This document shows, piece by piece, positions 52,490 to 61,575 of a DNA stretch of 64,000 nucleotides; the stretch's first letter is position 1; each line of letters starts with the position of its first letter. A program made the translations under genes and the position numbers. The stretch is from Maribacter litopenaei. GTDB taxonomy: Bacteria; Bacteroidota; Bacteroidia; Flavobacteriales; Flavobacteriaceae. The notes under the pieces were generated by a model. The model worked only from the letters and a program-made list of their open reading frames with translations, did no database searches and was not told where the DNA came from. The DNA lies in assembly GCF_025244665.1 (NCBI RefSeq), contig NZ_CP104205.1, positions 124,001 to 188,000 of the forward strand, given 5' to 3'.

Positions 52490-53056
52490 ATGAAAAAAGT
52501 TTGGCCCCTAATTTTTTTATGGATTGTATTTGGTTGTAAAAATGAACAACCATCCGAAGTGGAAGCGGAACATTCCCCCAAGGATGAAAATTATGACCCG
52601 GAATCCAGCTTGAAAGAATTGGGCATTACATTAAGGCCTATAGGAAAACCTGTAGCCAACTATGTACATGCGGTGCGCACGGGTAATTTGTTGTTTCTTG
52701 CCGGAAAAGGTCCTAAACAGGCAAATGGAGAAAATGTAGTGGGCAAACTCGGGTTGGATTTGACCGTGGAAGAAGGTTATAATGCGGCTTGGGAAGCGGG
52801 CATCAATCAGTTGTCAGTACTTAAGGAGGAGCTCGGTGATTTGCGTAAGGTAAAGCGCATAGTCAATGTAAAAGGTATGGTCAATGCCTTACCGGAATTT
52901 ACGGACCAATCCAAGGTCATCAATGGCTATTCGGATCTTATGGTACAAGTCTTTGGGGAAATGGGGAAGCACTCAAGAGCTGCCGTGGGCATGGGATCAC
53001 TGCCAGGGAACATGGCCGTGGAGGTAGAAATGGTAGTTGAAATTCAGGATTATTAA
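52490..53056 (+). CDS. RidA-family protein with lipoprotein signal
   Basis: 188 residues from the ATG at 52490. The N-terminus is a signal sequence with lipobox (WIVFGC). The C-terminal 120 residues have the RidA/YjgF trimer fold, including the conserved Arg in HSRAAVGMGSLPGNMAVEVEMV and the strand VKRIVNVKGMVNAL. RidA proteins deaminate reactive enamines; an exported copy is unusual but common in Bacteroidota. It opens a gene set with an esterase and sugar-acid enzymes, so it may work on their intermediates (inference). Confidence 0.85.
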   Translation: MKKVWPLIFLWIVFGCKNEQPSEVEAEHSPKDENYDPESSLKELGITLRPIGKPVANYVHAVRTGNLLFLAGKGPKQANGENVVGKLGLDLTVEEGYNAAWEAGINQLSVLKEELGDLRKVKRIVNVKGMVNALPEFTDQSKVINGYSDLMVQVFGEMGKHSRAAVGMGSLPGNMAVEVEMVVEIQDY

Positions 53057-53066
53057 ATATTGGAAT

Positions 53067-53888
53067 ATGGTAAAGCGAAGTTTCTTTTGGATTTTGATGA
53101 TTTGTATAGGGATTCCGGCATTTGCACAGGAAGTAACCTATACCCTAGAAGAGAATATTAATTATTATGAAGACCTAACCGAAACGCAAACGGACTATCA
53201 AAAGGAAAGATGTAAACTGGACGTATATTATCCTCAAGGGATGGAGAAGTTACCTGTAATAGTTTGGTTTCATGGAGGAGGTCCGGAGGCCGGTGAAAAA
53301 CATATTCCGGACGGATTGAAGGAAAAGGAGGTTGTAATTGTAACTGTTAATTATCGCTTACATCCCAAAGTTCAACACCCGGTGTATATAGAGGACGCAG
53401 CTGCCGCCGTTGCCTGGACATTTAAGAATATTGACCAGTATGGTGGAGATAAGAACAAGATTTTCGTCACCGGTCATTCGGCGGGTGGATACTTGGCAAG
53501 TATGGTAGGCCTGGATACCAGCTATCTTTCCAAATATGATATTGATACCAATGATATCGCCGGACTAATTCCCTTTAGCGGGCATACCATCACCCATTTC
53601 ACCATCCGTAAGGAAAATGGAATCCCGGGAACTCAGGCGATCGTGGATAAATACGCTCCGCTGTACCATGTTAGAAAAGATACACCTCCCATGTTGTTGA
53701 TAACTGGAAACAGGGAAATGGAAATGCTTGGGAGGTATGAGGAGAACGCCTATTTCTATAGAATGATGAAGGTAGTTGGGCACGAAAACATAGAACTCAT
53801 GGAATTGGATGGCTATGGTCACAATATGGTCTATCCTGCTGTACCACTTTTATTGAATTTCGTCAAGGAAAAATCCCAAGGGGAGTAG
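53067..53888 (+). CDS. Exported alpha/beta hydrolase (esterase/lipase, HSL-like)
   Basis: 273 residues from the ATG at 53067 (an earlier ATT-initiated reading overlaps RidA and lacks support). Signal peptide MVKRSFFWILMICIGIPAFA. Oxyanion HGGG motif in VIVWFHGGGPEAG, nucleophile GHSAGG in IFVTGHSAGGYLAS, and the late His in LDGYGHNMVYP. Presumably cleaves an ester of the imported sugar or polysaccharide. It is intact and sits between the RidA-like protein and SMP-30. Confidence 0.88.
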   Translation: MVKRSFFWILMICIGIPAFAQEVTYTLEENINYYEDLTETQTDYQKERCKLDVYYPQGMEKLPVIVWFHGGGPEAGEKHIPDGLKEKEVVIVTVNYRLHPKVQHPVYIEDAAAAVAWTFKNIDQYGGDKNKIFVTGHSAGGYLASMVGLDTSYLSKYDIDTNDIAGLIPFSGHTITHFTIRKENGIPGTQAIVDKYAPLYHVRKDTPPMLLITGNREMEMLGRYEENAYFYRMMKVVGHENIELMELDGYGHNMVYPAVPLLLNFVKEKSQGE

Positions 53889-53896
53889 TTCGTTCA

Positions 53897-54768
53897 ATGG
53901 AAATAGCAACGGTATATCCGCATAAAAGCGAATTGGGAGAGGGTCCTTTTGGGATGCACAGAAAAATGCCATTTGTTGGGTGGATATTCTAAATGGGCAT
54001 ATTCACGAATATGTTGTAGATGCGGATTCGTACAAACGATATGACACTCAAAAAATGGTTGGATGTGTTAGGATATGCAAGGATTGGAATTTTATTCGGC
54101 CACCACGGAAGGTATAGGGTTTTTGAATAGGGAATCGGGAGCGATAACCTATGTGCACCATCCTGAAAAGGGAATAACCGGAAATAGGTTCAACGATGGC
54201 ACATGTGACCCCGCTGGGAGGTTTTGGATCGGCAGTATGGCGCTTTCAGAGGAAACGGGAGCAGGTTCGGTCTATATGTTCGAGAAGGGGAAAAGTAGCA
54301 AAAAAATTGACCATACGACCATTTCCAATGGATTGGCATGGAACGCAGATCATACGCTCCTATATTTTATAGACACGCCTACAAAATCAGTGGTCGCTTA
54401 TGATTATCAACTTGAGAATGGTGCTATATCCAATGGCCGGACGGTAATTTCAATAGATGAAACAGAGGGATTTCCGAGACGGGATGACCATCGATTCTGA
54501 GGGTATGCTCTGGATTGCCCACTGGGGCGGATGGCAAGTGACCCGTTGGAACCCGGAAACTGGGGAATTATTGGCCCGAATTAAATTGCCGGTAGCGAAA
54601 ATCACCTCGTGTACCTTTGGAGGAAAAGATTTAAAGGATTTGTATGTGACCTCAGCAAAAGTTGATTTGACCGAAGAAGAATTAAAGGAGCAACCATTGG
54701 CAGGGTCCTTATTTGTAATACGAAACACCGGGTATCAAGGTGTACCGGGATTTTTATATAAGAACTAA
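53897..54768 (+). CDS. SMP-30/gluconolactonase-like lactonase, three frameshifts
   Basis: Repaired length is 290 residues. The family motif SELGEGPFWDAQKNAICWVD at the N-terminus carries the metal-binding Glu; later NRFNDGTCDPAGRFWIGSM, SNGLAWNADHTLLYFIDT and DGMTIDSEGMLWIAHWGG follow. The frame breaks at 53947-53950 (TTTT for TTTTT), about 54071 (GG for GGG) and 54474-54479 (CCGAGA). It hydrolyses a sugar lactone and probably feeds the FAH/SDR enzymes downstream. Confidence 0.9.
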
Positions 54769-54778
54769 ATAATTCATA

Positions 54779-55624
54779 ATGAAACTAATACGATTTGGAA
54801 AGCAAGGAGCGGAGAAACCGGGCATGTTGGATAAACAGGGAAAAAGAAGGGATCTTTCCATTGAATTTTCAGACTGGAATCGTTCTTTTTTTCAAAATGG
54901 GGGACTTGAGAAACTTCGTGGGCTGAATCCTGAAAAGTATCCGAGAGGTAGATGCCAAGGAACGTCTAGGCTCCTGTGTTTCACGTCCTGGTAAGGTAAT
55001 TTGTATTGGATTGAATTACTCGGACCATGCTGCCGAATCCGGTATGGCCATTCCCGACGAGCCCATCATTTTTCAAAAAGGAGCAAATACAGTGGTTGGG
55101 CCCAACGATGACATCCTGATCCCAAGAAACAGCCAAAAAACAGATTGGGAAGTGGAACTTGGCATTGTCATCGGGAAGGACGCTAGGTATCTGAATTCCA
55201 TTGAGGATGCCAAAGAGTATATTGCGGGCTATTGTATTTCCCATGATGTATCTGAAAGGGCTTTTCAATTGGAAAAGGGTGGGCAGTGGACAAAGGGCAA
55301 GTCCTGTGACAACTTTAATCCCTTGGATTATTTTTGGCCACCCAGGATGAAATTGATGATGTACATAATCTAAAAATGAAGCTTTGGGTCAATGGGGATA
55401 AAATGCAGGATGGAAATACCAATACCATGATTTTTGATTGTTATTATGTGGTACATTACCTATCACAATTCATGACGTTGGAGGCAGGCGATTTGATTTC
55501 CACTGGAACACCCCCGGGAGTAGGTTTAGGAATGAAACCACCCGGATATCTTAAGGCCCGTGATACCGTGGTGTTGGAAATAGAACAGTTAGGTCGTCAA
55601 GAGCAAGTATGCCGAAACGCTTAA
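54779..55624 (+). CDS. FAH family hydrolase, two frameshifts
   Basis: Repaired length is 281 residues. N-terminal arm MKLIRFGKQGAEKPGMLDKQG, then the FAH core CIGLNYSDHAAESGM, PEPIIF-like stretch DEPIIFQKGANTVVGP, and the metal ligands DWEVELGIVIGKDAR and YCISHDVSERAFQ. The frame breaks at 54941-54946 (CCGAGA) and about 55325 (GG for GGG; repair gives PLGLFLATQDE). Likely cleaves a diketo or deoxyketo sugar acid, e.g. 2,4-diketo-3-deoxy-L-fuconate in the non-phosphorylated fucose route (inference). Confidence 0.9.
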
Positions 55625-55648
55625 TCGATAGTCAAAATTAAAATTGGG

Positions 55649-56413
55649 ATGTTCAGTTTAAAAGGAAAGATTGCGGTCATAACGGGAGCTGGAAGTGGCA
55701 TTGGAAGGGCTATTGCCACACTGTTAGCAGAACAGGGCGCCATAGTTCATGTCATAGAAGTCGACGAGGACGCCGCTAAGGAAACAGTGCGATTGGTCGG
55801 TGACTTAGGTGGTAAGGGTTTTTTGCACATTTGTGATGTGAGTAATCAATCGGCCGTCCTAGAAACCTTTAAAAAAATTGACAAGATTGATATTTTAATC
55901 AATAATGCGGGAATTGCGCATATTGGTACGGCGGAAAATACCAATGAAGCTGATTTCGACCGGATTTGTCAAATAAATATTAAAGGTGTTTATAATTGTC
56001 TTCATGCCTGCATTCCACAAATGAAAAAGCACGGCGGTGGTCGTATCTTGAACATGGCGAGTATTGCGGCAACAGTCGGGCTGCAAGATCGATTTGCCTA
56101 TTCCATGTCCAAAGCGGCTGTTTTGAATATGACCTTAACCGTGGCCAAGGATTTTATAAAGGACAATATTACTTGTAATTCCATTTCACCTGCGAGGATC
56201 CATACGCCATTTGTAGATGGCTATTTGGCCAAAAACTTTCCGGACAATCAAAGGGAGATGTTTCAGAAATTATCGAATACACAACCTATTGGGAGAATGG
56301 CACAACCCAAGGAAATTGCTGGATTGGTATTGTATTTATGTAGCGATGAAGCCCAATTTATTACGGGTACTGACTATCCCATCGATGGAGGTTTTATTAA
56401 ACTAAATAGTTAA
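55649..56413 (+). CDS. SDR family oxidoreductase 1
   Basis: 254 residues, intact classical SDR. TGAGSGIGRAIAT nucleotide motif, NNAG at about residue 87, catalytic YSMSKAA with Tyr and Lys, and a C-terminal GTDYPIDGGF. Starts 25 bases after the FAH gene and ends two bases before the second SDR. Probable NAD(P)-dependent dehydrogenase of the sugar-acid pathway, e.g. for a 2-keto-3-deoxy acid. Confidence 0.9.
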   Translation: MFSLKGKIAVITGAGSGIGRAIATLLAEQGAIVHVIEVDEDAAKETVRLVGDLGGKGFLHICDVSNQSAVLETFKKIDKIDILINNAGIAHIGTAENTNEADFDRICQINIKGVYNCLHACIPQMKKHGGGRILNMASIAATVGLQDRFAYSMSKAAVLNMTLTVAKDFIKDNITCNSISPARIHTPFVDGYLAKNFPDNQREMFQKLSNTQPIGRMAQPKEIAGLVLYLCSDEAQFITGTDYPIDGGFIKLNS

Positions 56414-56415
56414 GA

Positions 56416-57221
56416 ATGAGACTCGAAAACAAAATTGCATTGGTAACGGGTGCCGGTAAAGGTATTGGCAGGGAAATAGCGGAAGGGTTTGCCGCCGAGG
56501 GCGCTACTGTAATAATTAACGATTTGCCGGGAACCGCCTATGCAGAGGTTGTAGTAGAGGAAATCATTAAAAATGGAGGCAAAGCCGAGTTATACGAAGG
56601 GGACATGTCTAAGGTGGCTGAAATTAGGAAAATGTTCGCCTATATCCGTCAGGAATATCGTCGTTTGGATGTTTTGGTCAACAACGCAGGTATTACGGGA
56701 TGGAGCGATTTTTTTGATACCGATGAAGCCTTATTCGATAAGGTAATTAGCTTGAATATCAAAGGCACCCTATTTTGTTCCATTGAGGCGGCAAGGCTGA
56801 TGAAGGAAAATGGGAACGGAGGTAGTATTATCAACATATCCTCTATCTGCTCCGTTCTAAGTGTAAAGAATCTTATTTGTTATTCCACAAGTAAAGGGGG
56901 CATAGAGGCGATGAGCAAACAAATGGCAGTGGAGCTGGCACCATATAACATTAGAGTAAACACATTTGGGCCGGCCCCATTAACACCCAGCGAAATTTGG
57001 AAGAGGACCCTGATTATAGGGAGAATTGGGGCCGAGTGGTGCCCATGAAACGTACAGGTGAACCCGAAGAAATGATCGGTCCAGCTATTTTTTTGGCCTC
57101 GGATGAGTCGAGCTATGTAACGGGCCAATTATTTTATGTAGATGGGGGATGGAGCGTACAGGGCAAATTTGCAGAAGACAGTATGGACAGCCAGTTGAAG
57201 AACAGTGGGTCCAAAAAGTAA
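56416..57221 (+). CDS. SDR family oxidoreductase 2, one frameshift
   Basis: Repaired length is 268 residues. [23 protein letters not shown] and [14 protein letters not shown] are the SDR signatures. The frame breaks at about 56979 (GGCCCCATTAAC; one A missing, repair gives [17 protein letters not shown]). A GTGEPEE-type C-terminus ([15 protein letters not shown]) and [12 protein letters not shown] are typical for sugar dehydrogenases. Last gene of the locus, followed by a strong terminator. Confidence 0.9.
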
Positions 57222-57234
57222 AAGTTGAAAAACA

Positions 57235-57265
57235 AAAAGGGACGAATTGATGGTTCGTCCCTTTT
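57235..57265 (+). terminator. Terminator of the SDR locus
   Basis: Perfect 12-bp stem AAAAGGGACGAA (57235-57246) / TTCGTCCCTTTT (57254-57265) with a 7-base loop, 13 bases after the stop. Confidence 0.88.
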
Positions 57266-57271
57266 AATTTC

Positions 57272-57287
57272 TGTAGCCTCGGCAAGA
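57272..57287 (-). repeat. Fragment of tRNA-Arg 3' end
   Basis: 16 bp identical to the acceptor/T-arm 3' end of the tRNA-Arg at 57434-57449 (TGTAGCCTCGGCAAGA on the plus strand). No further tRNA sequence follows. With the 5' fragment at 57898-57920 it forms a split second copy. Confidence 0.75.
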
Positions 57288-57359
57288 GATAACGTCGTTG
57301 TTCTTTAGTGGCTCATGTTGAAAATGCATACAGATGGCTATCGCTTTACAAACCTCAAC

Positions 57360-57390
57360 AAAAAAAGGACTAGCAAGCTATCCTTTTTTT
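57360..57390 (-). terminator. Terminator after tRNA-Arg
   Basis: Stem AAAAAAAGGA (57360-57369) / TCCTTTTTTT (57381-57390) with an inner TAG-CAAG-CTA hairpin. It lies about 45 bases past the tRNA 3' end on the minus strand. Confidence 0.8.
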
Positions 57391-57435
57391 AGTTTCGGTT
57401 GTAACACCTTCGGTGAACTTATATGCATTTATTTG

Positions 57436-57507
57436 TAGCCTCGGCAAGAATCGAACTTGCATCTAAAGTTTAGGAAACTTCTATTCTATCCATTGAACTA
57501 CGAGGCC
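57436..57507 (-). tRNA. tRNA-Arg (anticodon CCT)
   Basis: A 72-nt cloverleaf on the minus strand: acceptor GGCCTCG/CGAGGCT, D-stem GTTC/GAAT, anticodon stem GAAGT/ACTTT with loop TTCCTAA (anticodon CCT), T-arm GCAAG-TTCGATT-CTTGC, discriminator A. No CCA is encoded. Partial copies of its ends lie on both sides. Confidence 0.95.
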
Positions 57508-57525
57508 ATGTGGAAATATACAGCA

Positions 57526-57810
57526 CTATGAAAATTTGGTAATAAGTTTTTGTCCTATCTCGGGATATTTAGCCAAGTTAATCAGGTAACGACGACTTTT
57601 CATCTTTTTGATATGGTTTTCAATTTTTCCAGCGACCAGAGAATCGGCGACAGCTAAAGTGAAAAAATATTCCCAAGGGATTTTTCCTTTGGTGAAGCCT
57701 ATGTTACGTTCAATATCATTGTGAAATGCCAAGCGGCTTTCCAAATTTGCGGTCTTTCCTATGTAAAAAGTACCGTCTTTTATAGAACGAATAACATAAA
57801 CAAAATACAT
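57526..57810 (-). CDS. GIY-YIG nuclease family protein
   Basis: 94 residues; the GIY-YIG motif is read as VYVIRSIKDGTFYIGKT with Arg in NLESRLAFHN, and the basic C-terminal part is short. It is a stand-alone UvrC/URI-like domain, a type frequently found next to tRNA and rRNA genes in Flavobacteriaceae. It lies 18 bases upstream of tRNA-Arg on the same strand and between the two tRNA fragments. Its role is unknown; association with a small mobile unit is inferred from context. Confidence 0.85.
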   Translation of the reverse strand: MYFVYVIRSIKDGTFYIGKTANLESRLAFHNDIERNIGFTKGKIPWEYFFTLAVADSLVAGKIENHIKKMKSRRYLINLAKYPEIGQKLITKFS

Positions 57811-57879
57811 TCCCTTTGGAATTTACTTAGTGATGTAATTTCAAAATTTCATTAGAACGTACCTGAGTTATGAAACTTC

Positions 57880-57897
57880 CCCCGATAGCTATCGGGG
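57880..57897. repeat. 18-bp perfect palindrome CCCCGATAGCTATCGGGG
   Basis: A perfect inverted repeat immediately adjoining the tRNA-Arg 5' fragment. The core CCCGATAGCTATCGGG is, to my knowledge, a common dispersed palindrome in Flavobacteriaceae genomes. No second copy was noticed in this window. Confidence 0.75.
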
Positions 57898-57920
57898 CTA
57901 TCCATTGAACTACGAGGCCA
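57898..57920 (-). repeat. Fragment of tRNA-Arg 5' end
   Basis: 23 bp identical to 57486-57508: the 5' acceptor and D-arm of tRNA-Arg. The neighbouring bases GAAACTT also echo the anticodon arm, but the palindrome interrupts the copy. Confidence 0.8.
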
Positions 57921-57973
57921 AATAGGCTGGCAAAAATAGGGTTTTTTGTGAATTGTATGCAATAAGTATTATA

Positions 57974-58690
57974 TCAATTTCTTCTAGACCAAATTTCATA
58001 CATAGGTTCTCCCTTACTATTTTGCCCCGTATGATGCCAATCGTCTCCCTTAATTTCATAGTTGAATTGAAGACTGGCACCTACACGGTCGTTATCTCCG
58101 GAAAAAAACTCGATATTTTCAGTGTAAACCCCGTCCTTGGAAGTAAAACTACCTCCACCTGTTCCCGAAAACGCCATGGTTTCCGTTTGATAAGCAATCC
58201 ATTGGAAACGGCCATCCATTAGAAATTTCAACGTTTTTCTTGGGTTTTCCTCACCCCGGCGGTCTTGCCCCGTGTCCGGACCTCTCGTTGCAAATAGCCA
58301 TTGTCCGTCCAAAGCTTGTTCCATGGGTTCTTTTTTTTCAAAAGTCAGGTCATCATTCATTTGTAGTACGATGTTCTCCCCTTGTATCGAATAAGCCATT
58401 TCTATTGCTCTAAGACCATCCTTCTCAAAGTCGGAATTAAATTCGAGTTGCACAGTCAGCATTTTCCCATCCGTGGTATAGAACCCTCCAACCGTTTTTA
58501 TAAACTCGGCGGGATTGGTTTTGTAGACCGTATGGGTCAGGTAACCTTTGTCAACTTTAAGTTCGTGACGTAGATCGTCCTCTCGGGAAATGTAGACTCC
58601 GGAAGAAATTTGGGCGTTCGTGGCGAGAATAGATAAGGTTAAAACGGTAAAACAGATGCTTTGTATAAATTTTCGTTGTTTCATCTTCAT
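57974..58690 (-). CDS. Hypothetical exported protein
   Basis: 238 residues with a signal peptide (FIQSICFTVLTLSILATNA). The mature part has two similar halves of beta-strands with lipocalin-like stretches (GGFYTTDGKMLTVQLEFNSDF; DGVYTENIEFFSGDNDRVG) and ends GEPMYEIWSRR. It resembles small secreted Flavobacteriaceae proteins without assigned function. It stands alone, divergent from the speA operon. Confidence 0.78.
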   Translation of the reverse strand: MKMKQRKFIQSICFTVLTLSILATNAQISSGVYISREDDLRHELKVDKGYLTHTVYKTNPAEFIKTVGGFYTTDGKMLTVQLEFNSDFEKDGLRAIEMAYSIQGENIVLQMNDDLTFEKKEPMEQALDGQWLFATRGPDTGQDRRGEENPRKTLKFLMDGRFQWIAYQTETMAFSGTGGGSFTSKDGVYTENIEFFSGDNDRVGASLQFNYEIKGDDWHHTGQNSKGEPMYEIWSRRN

Positions 58691-59163
58691 GATTTAATAG
58701 TCCATCTAATAATTTAAAATATTGAATATAAGTAGTTTGTAAAATTAAAACAACCTAAAAAAGCACTCTATTGATGTTTTTTTAACCCTTGAACGTATTT
58801 TAATTCAAAACCGTTGTTTTTTCATTTTTTTTGTTTTCATTTGTGCCCTAAAATAAGAGGAAAACTCTATTTAAGGCCCTGGCCTTTAGCTGAACATAAT
58901 GCAATTTGTTTCTATGTTCGGATTTTTGGGAATTAGGAAGTCAAACCCAAAAATAGCTTATAAGATAAGCAGCCGAATTTTAAAGCTAACTTCCGATTTT
59001 AACCCCTCGATCGTGCAAAGTCAGCACATCTACTTCTTTATTCCTACCACACAGAAACAAATTCTTGTTTGATTAGAAAATACATTATGTTTTCTTAACA
59101 TGAAAACAGCATTAATTTTTAAATATTAAAGCGTATTTTCAATCATCAAATACAATATCTTAC
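58691..59163. other. 473-bp intergenic region upstream of speA
   Basis: No gene is seen. It contains a 9-bp perfect hairpin ATTTTTGGG (58922-58930) / CCCAAAAAT (58946-58954) with a 15-base loop but no T-tract, so it is not a typical terminator. A clear TTG-N19-TAnnTTTG promoter was not found. The length suggests a long leader or divergent promoters. Confidence 0.45.
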
Positions 59164-60625
59164 ATGAATACTAAATATATTGATCTAATAGATCAAACCT
59201 ATTTTTTTCCCCAAGAGGAATTTACCCTTGAAGGAGACCACTTAAAATTTCACAACATCCCTCTGAACGACTTGGTAGAGGAGTACGGCAGCCCTTTGAA
59301 ATTTACCTATTTACCTAAGATTTCAGAGAATATTGCACGGGCCAAGAACTGGTTTGTGAACGCCATAAAAAAGAACGACTATAAGGGCAAGTACCATTAT
59401 TGCTATTGCACCAAGAGCTCACACTTTCAGCATGTTATGCATGAGGCACTGAAAAATGATATTCACATGGAAACTTCTTCCGCTTTTGATATCAACATTG
59501 TGGAACAGTTGAAGAAGGACGGAAAGTTGAGGGATGATGCCTATGTTATCTGTAACGGTTTTAAAAGGGAACAGTATATTGAGAATATTGCACGATTGAT
59601 CAATAACGGACATGATAACTGTATCCCCATAATTGACAACTATGAAGAAATAGACTTGTTATCGGATAGCATCAAGAACACCTTTAAGGTAGGTATCCGT
59701 ATTGCTTCGGAAGAAGAGCCAAAATTTGAATTTTATACTTCGAGATTGGGTATCGGGTATAAAAACATTGTCCCCTTTTACGAAAACCAGATCAAGGATA
59801 ACGATAAGGTTGAACTTAAGATGTTGCACTTTTTCATCAATACCGGTATTCGCGATAATGCCTATTACTGGAACGAATTGGTAAAATGTCTTAAAGTGTA
59901 CGTGCGACTTAAAAAGATCTGCCCTTCTCTCGGACAGTTTGAACATTGGTGGCGGTTTTCCCATTAAGAACTCCTTGGCCTTTGAATACGACTACCAGTA
60001 CATGGTGGAAGAAATCCTAAACCAGATCAATATTGCCTGTGCGGAGGCAGAGGTGCCTGTTCCCAATATATTTACAGAGTTTGGAAGCTTTACCGTAGGA
60101 GAAAGTGGCGGGGCCATTTATGAGATTCTTTATCAGAAACAACAAAACGACCGGGAGAAATGGAATATGATAGATTCCTCCTTCATTACCACCTTGCCGG
60201 ATACATGGGCCATCAACAAGCGCTTTATCATGTTACCCATTAACCGTTGGAACGATGAGTATGAAAGGGTTCTTTTGGGAGGGTTGACCTGTGATAGCGA
60301 CGACTATTATAACAGTGAACAGAACATGAACGCCATTTATCTGCCCAAGTACAAGCGTGATAAACCTTTGTACATAGGATTCTTTAACACAGGTGCCTAT
60401 CAGGAAACCATTGGTGGTTTTGGTGGCTTGCAACATTGCCTTATTCCCCAACCCAAGCACATCCTAATAGATAGGAATGATAAGGGAGAATTGATAACTA
60501 CATTATATAGTCCACAACAGACCGCCGAAGATCTTTTGGAGATTTTAGGGTATGGGGACTATCAAAAAGAAAAAAGAAAAAATCGGCGAAGGCCAAGAAA
60601 CAACTATCAAATTAATTTGTTCTAA
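59164..60625 (+). CDS. speA: Biosynthetic arginine decarboxylase, one frameshift
   Basis: Repaired length is 486 residues, a PLP enzyme of the alanine-racemase fold. The PLP Lys is in YHYCYCTKSSHFQHV; GGGFPIKN, TEFGSFTVGESGG and the C-terminal TCDSDDYYN (active-site Cys and Asp) fit. The frame breaks at 59928-59933 (TCTCGG; repair gives CPSLDSLNIGGGFP). The last 20 codons (KEKRKNRRRPRNNYQ) are basic and may hide another homopolymer slip, since an alternative frame gives a Lys/Ala-rich tail and an earlier stop. Makes agmatine. Confidence 0.92.
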
Positions 60626-60637
60626 TTTTTAAATCAG

Positions 60638-61575
60638 ATGAGTACATCAAAGAATTATGCAGGTATACCTGACAAATTCGCCCAATTGGAAACCGCTAAG
60701 GTTATTTTGATTCCATTCCTTATGAGGGTACCACAACTTGGGGCAAGGGAACGGTGAACGGACCCAAGGCCTTTTTGGAAGCTTCCGAAAATATGGAACG
60801 CTATGATATTGAGACCGATACCGAGGTGTACGAACAAGGTATATACTTGGCGGATGCTATAGAGGGTCATACCTCTCCTGAAGCTATGGTGAGCGCTGTT
60901 CATAAAACTACCAAAGATTATATAAAACGTAATAAGTTTGTAACCTTGGTGGGTGGGGAACATTCCATTTCCATTGGTACCATTCGTGCCTTTAACGAGT
61001 GTTTTGATGACTTAACTGTATTGCATATAGATGCCCATGCTGATGTAAGGGAATCCTACGCGGGTTCAAAATACAATCATGCCTGCGCCCTACATGAGGC
61101 AAGCCAAACCACCAATTTGGTTCAGGTAGGCATACGTTCTATGGATGCCATTGAAAAAACGATCATTGATGAGGAAAAGACCTTTTTCGCCCACGAAATG
61201 GTGGCCGATGAATATTGGATGGATAAGGTAATTGAGGCGATGACCGATAATGTTTTCATTACTTTTGACCTAGATGCCTTGGATCCTTCCATCATGCCTT
61301 CCACGGGAACCCCGGAACCCGGTGGTCTATTATGGTATGAGACATTGGAGTTTTTAAAGCAGGTTTTTGAGGAAAAGAATGTGGTTGGTTTTGATTTGAT
61401 GGAGCTTTGCCCAAATCCTTCCGCTAAATCCTCGGATTTTGTGGCCGCAAAGTTGTATTATAAAATGTTGAGTTATAAGTTTATGGGACAGGACGCTGAT
61501 GAGGAGTATGACAACACCTATGACGTGGACTATAAATCGGGTAACAGTTTAAAGTTTAATGATGACGAAGAATAA
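60638..61575 (+). CDS. speB: Agmatinase, one frameshift
   Basis: Repaired length is 312 residues from the ATG at 60638. The arginase-fold metal motifs are GGEHSISIG, LHIDAHADVRESYAG and ITFDLDALDPSIMPSTGTPEPGG. The frame breaks at about 60714 (CCATTCC for CCAATTCC; repair gives LIPIPYEGTTTWGKG). Hydrolyses agmatine to putrescine and urea. It overlaps the next gene by 17 bases. Confidence 0.93.

Noticed and set aside
27215-57221. Mass pseudogenisation of the metabolic loci
   Set aside because: The breaks are single-base, at recurrent words, with no other sign of decay: motifs, spacing, overlaps, terminators and reading frames on both sides are preserved.
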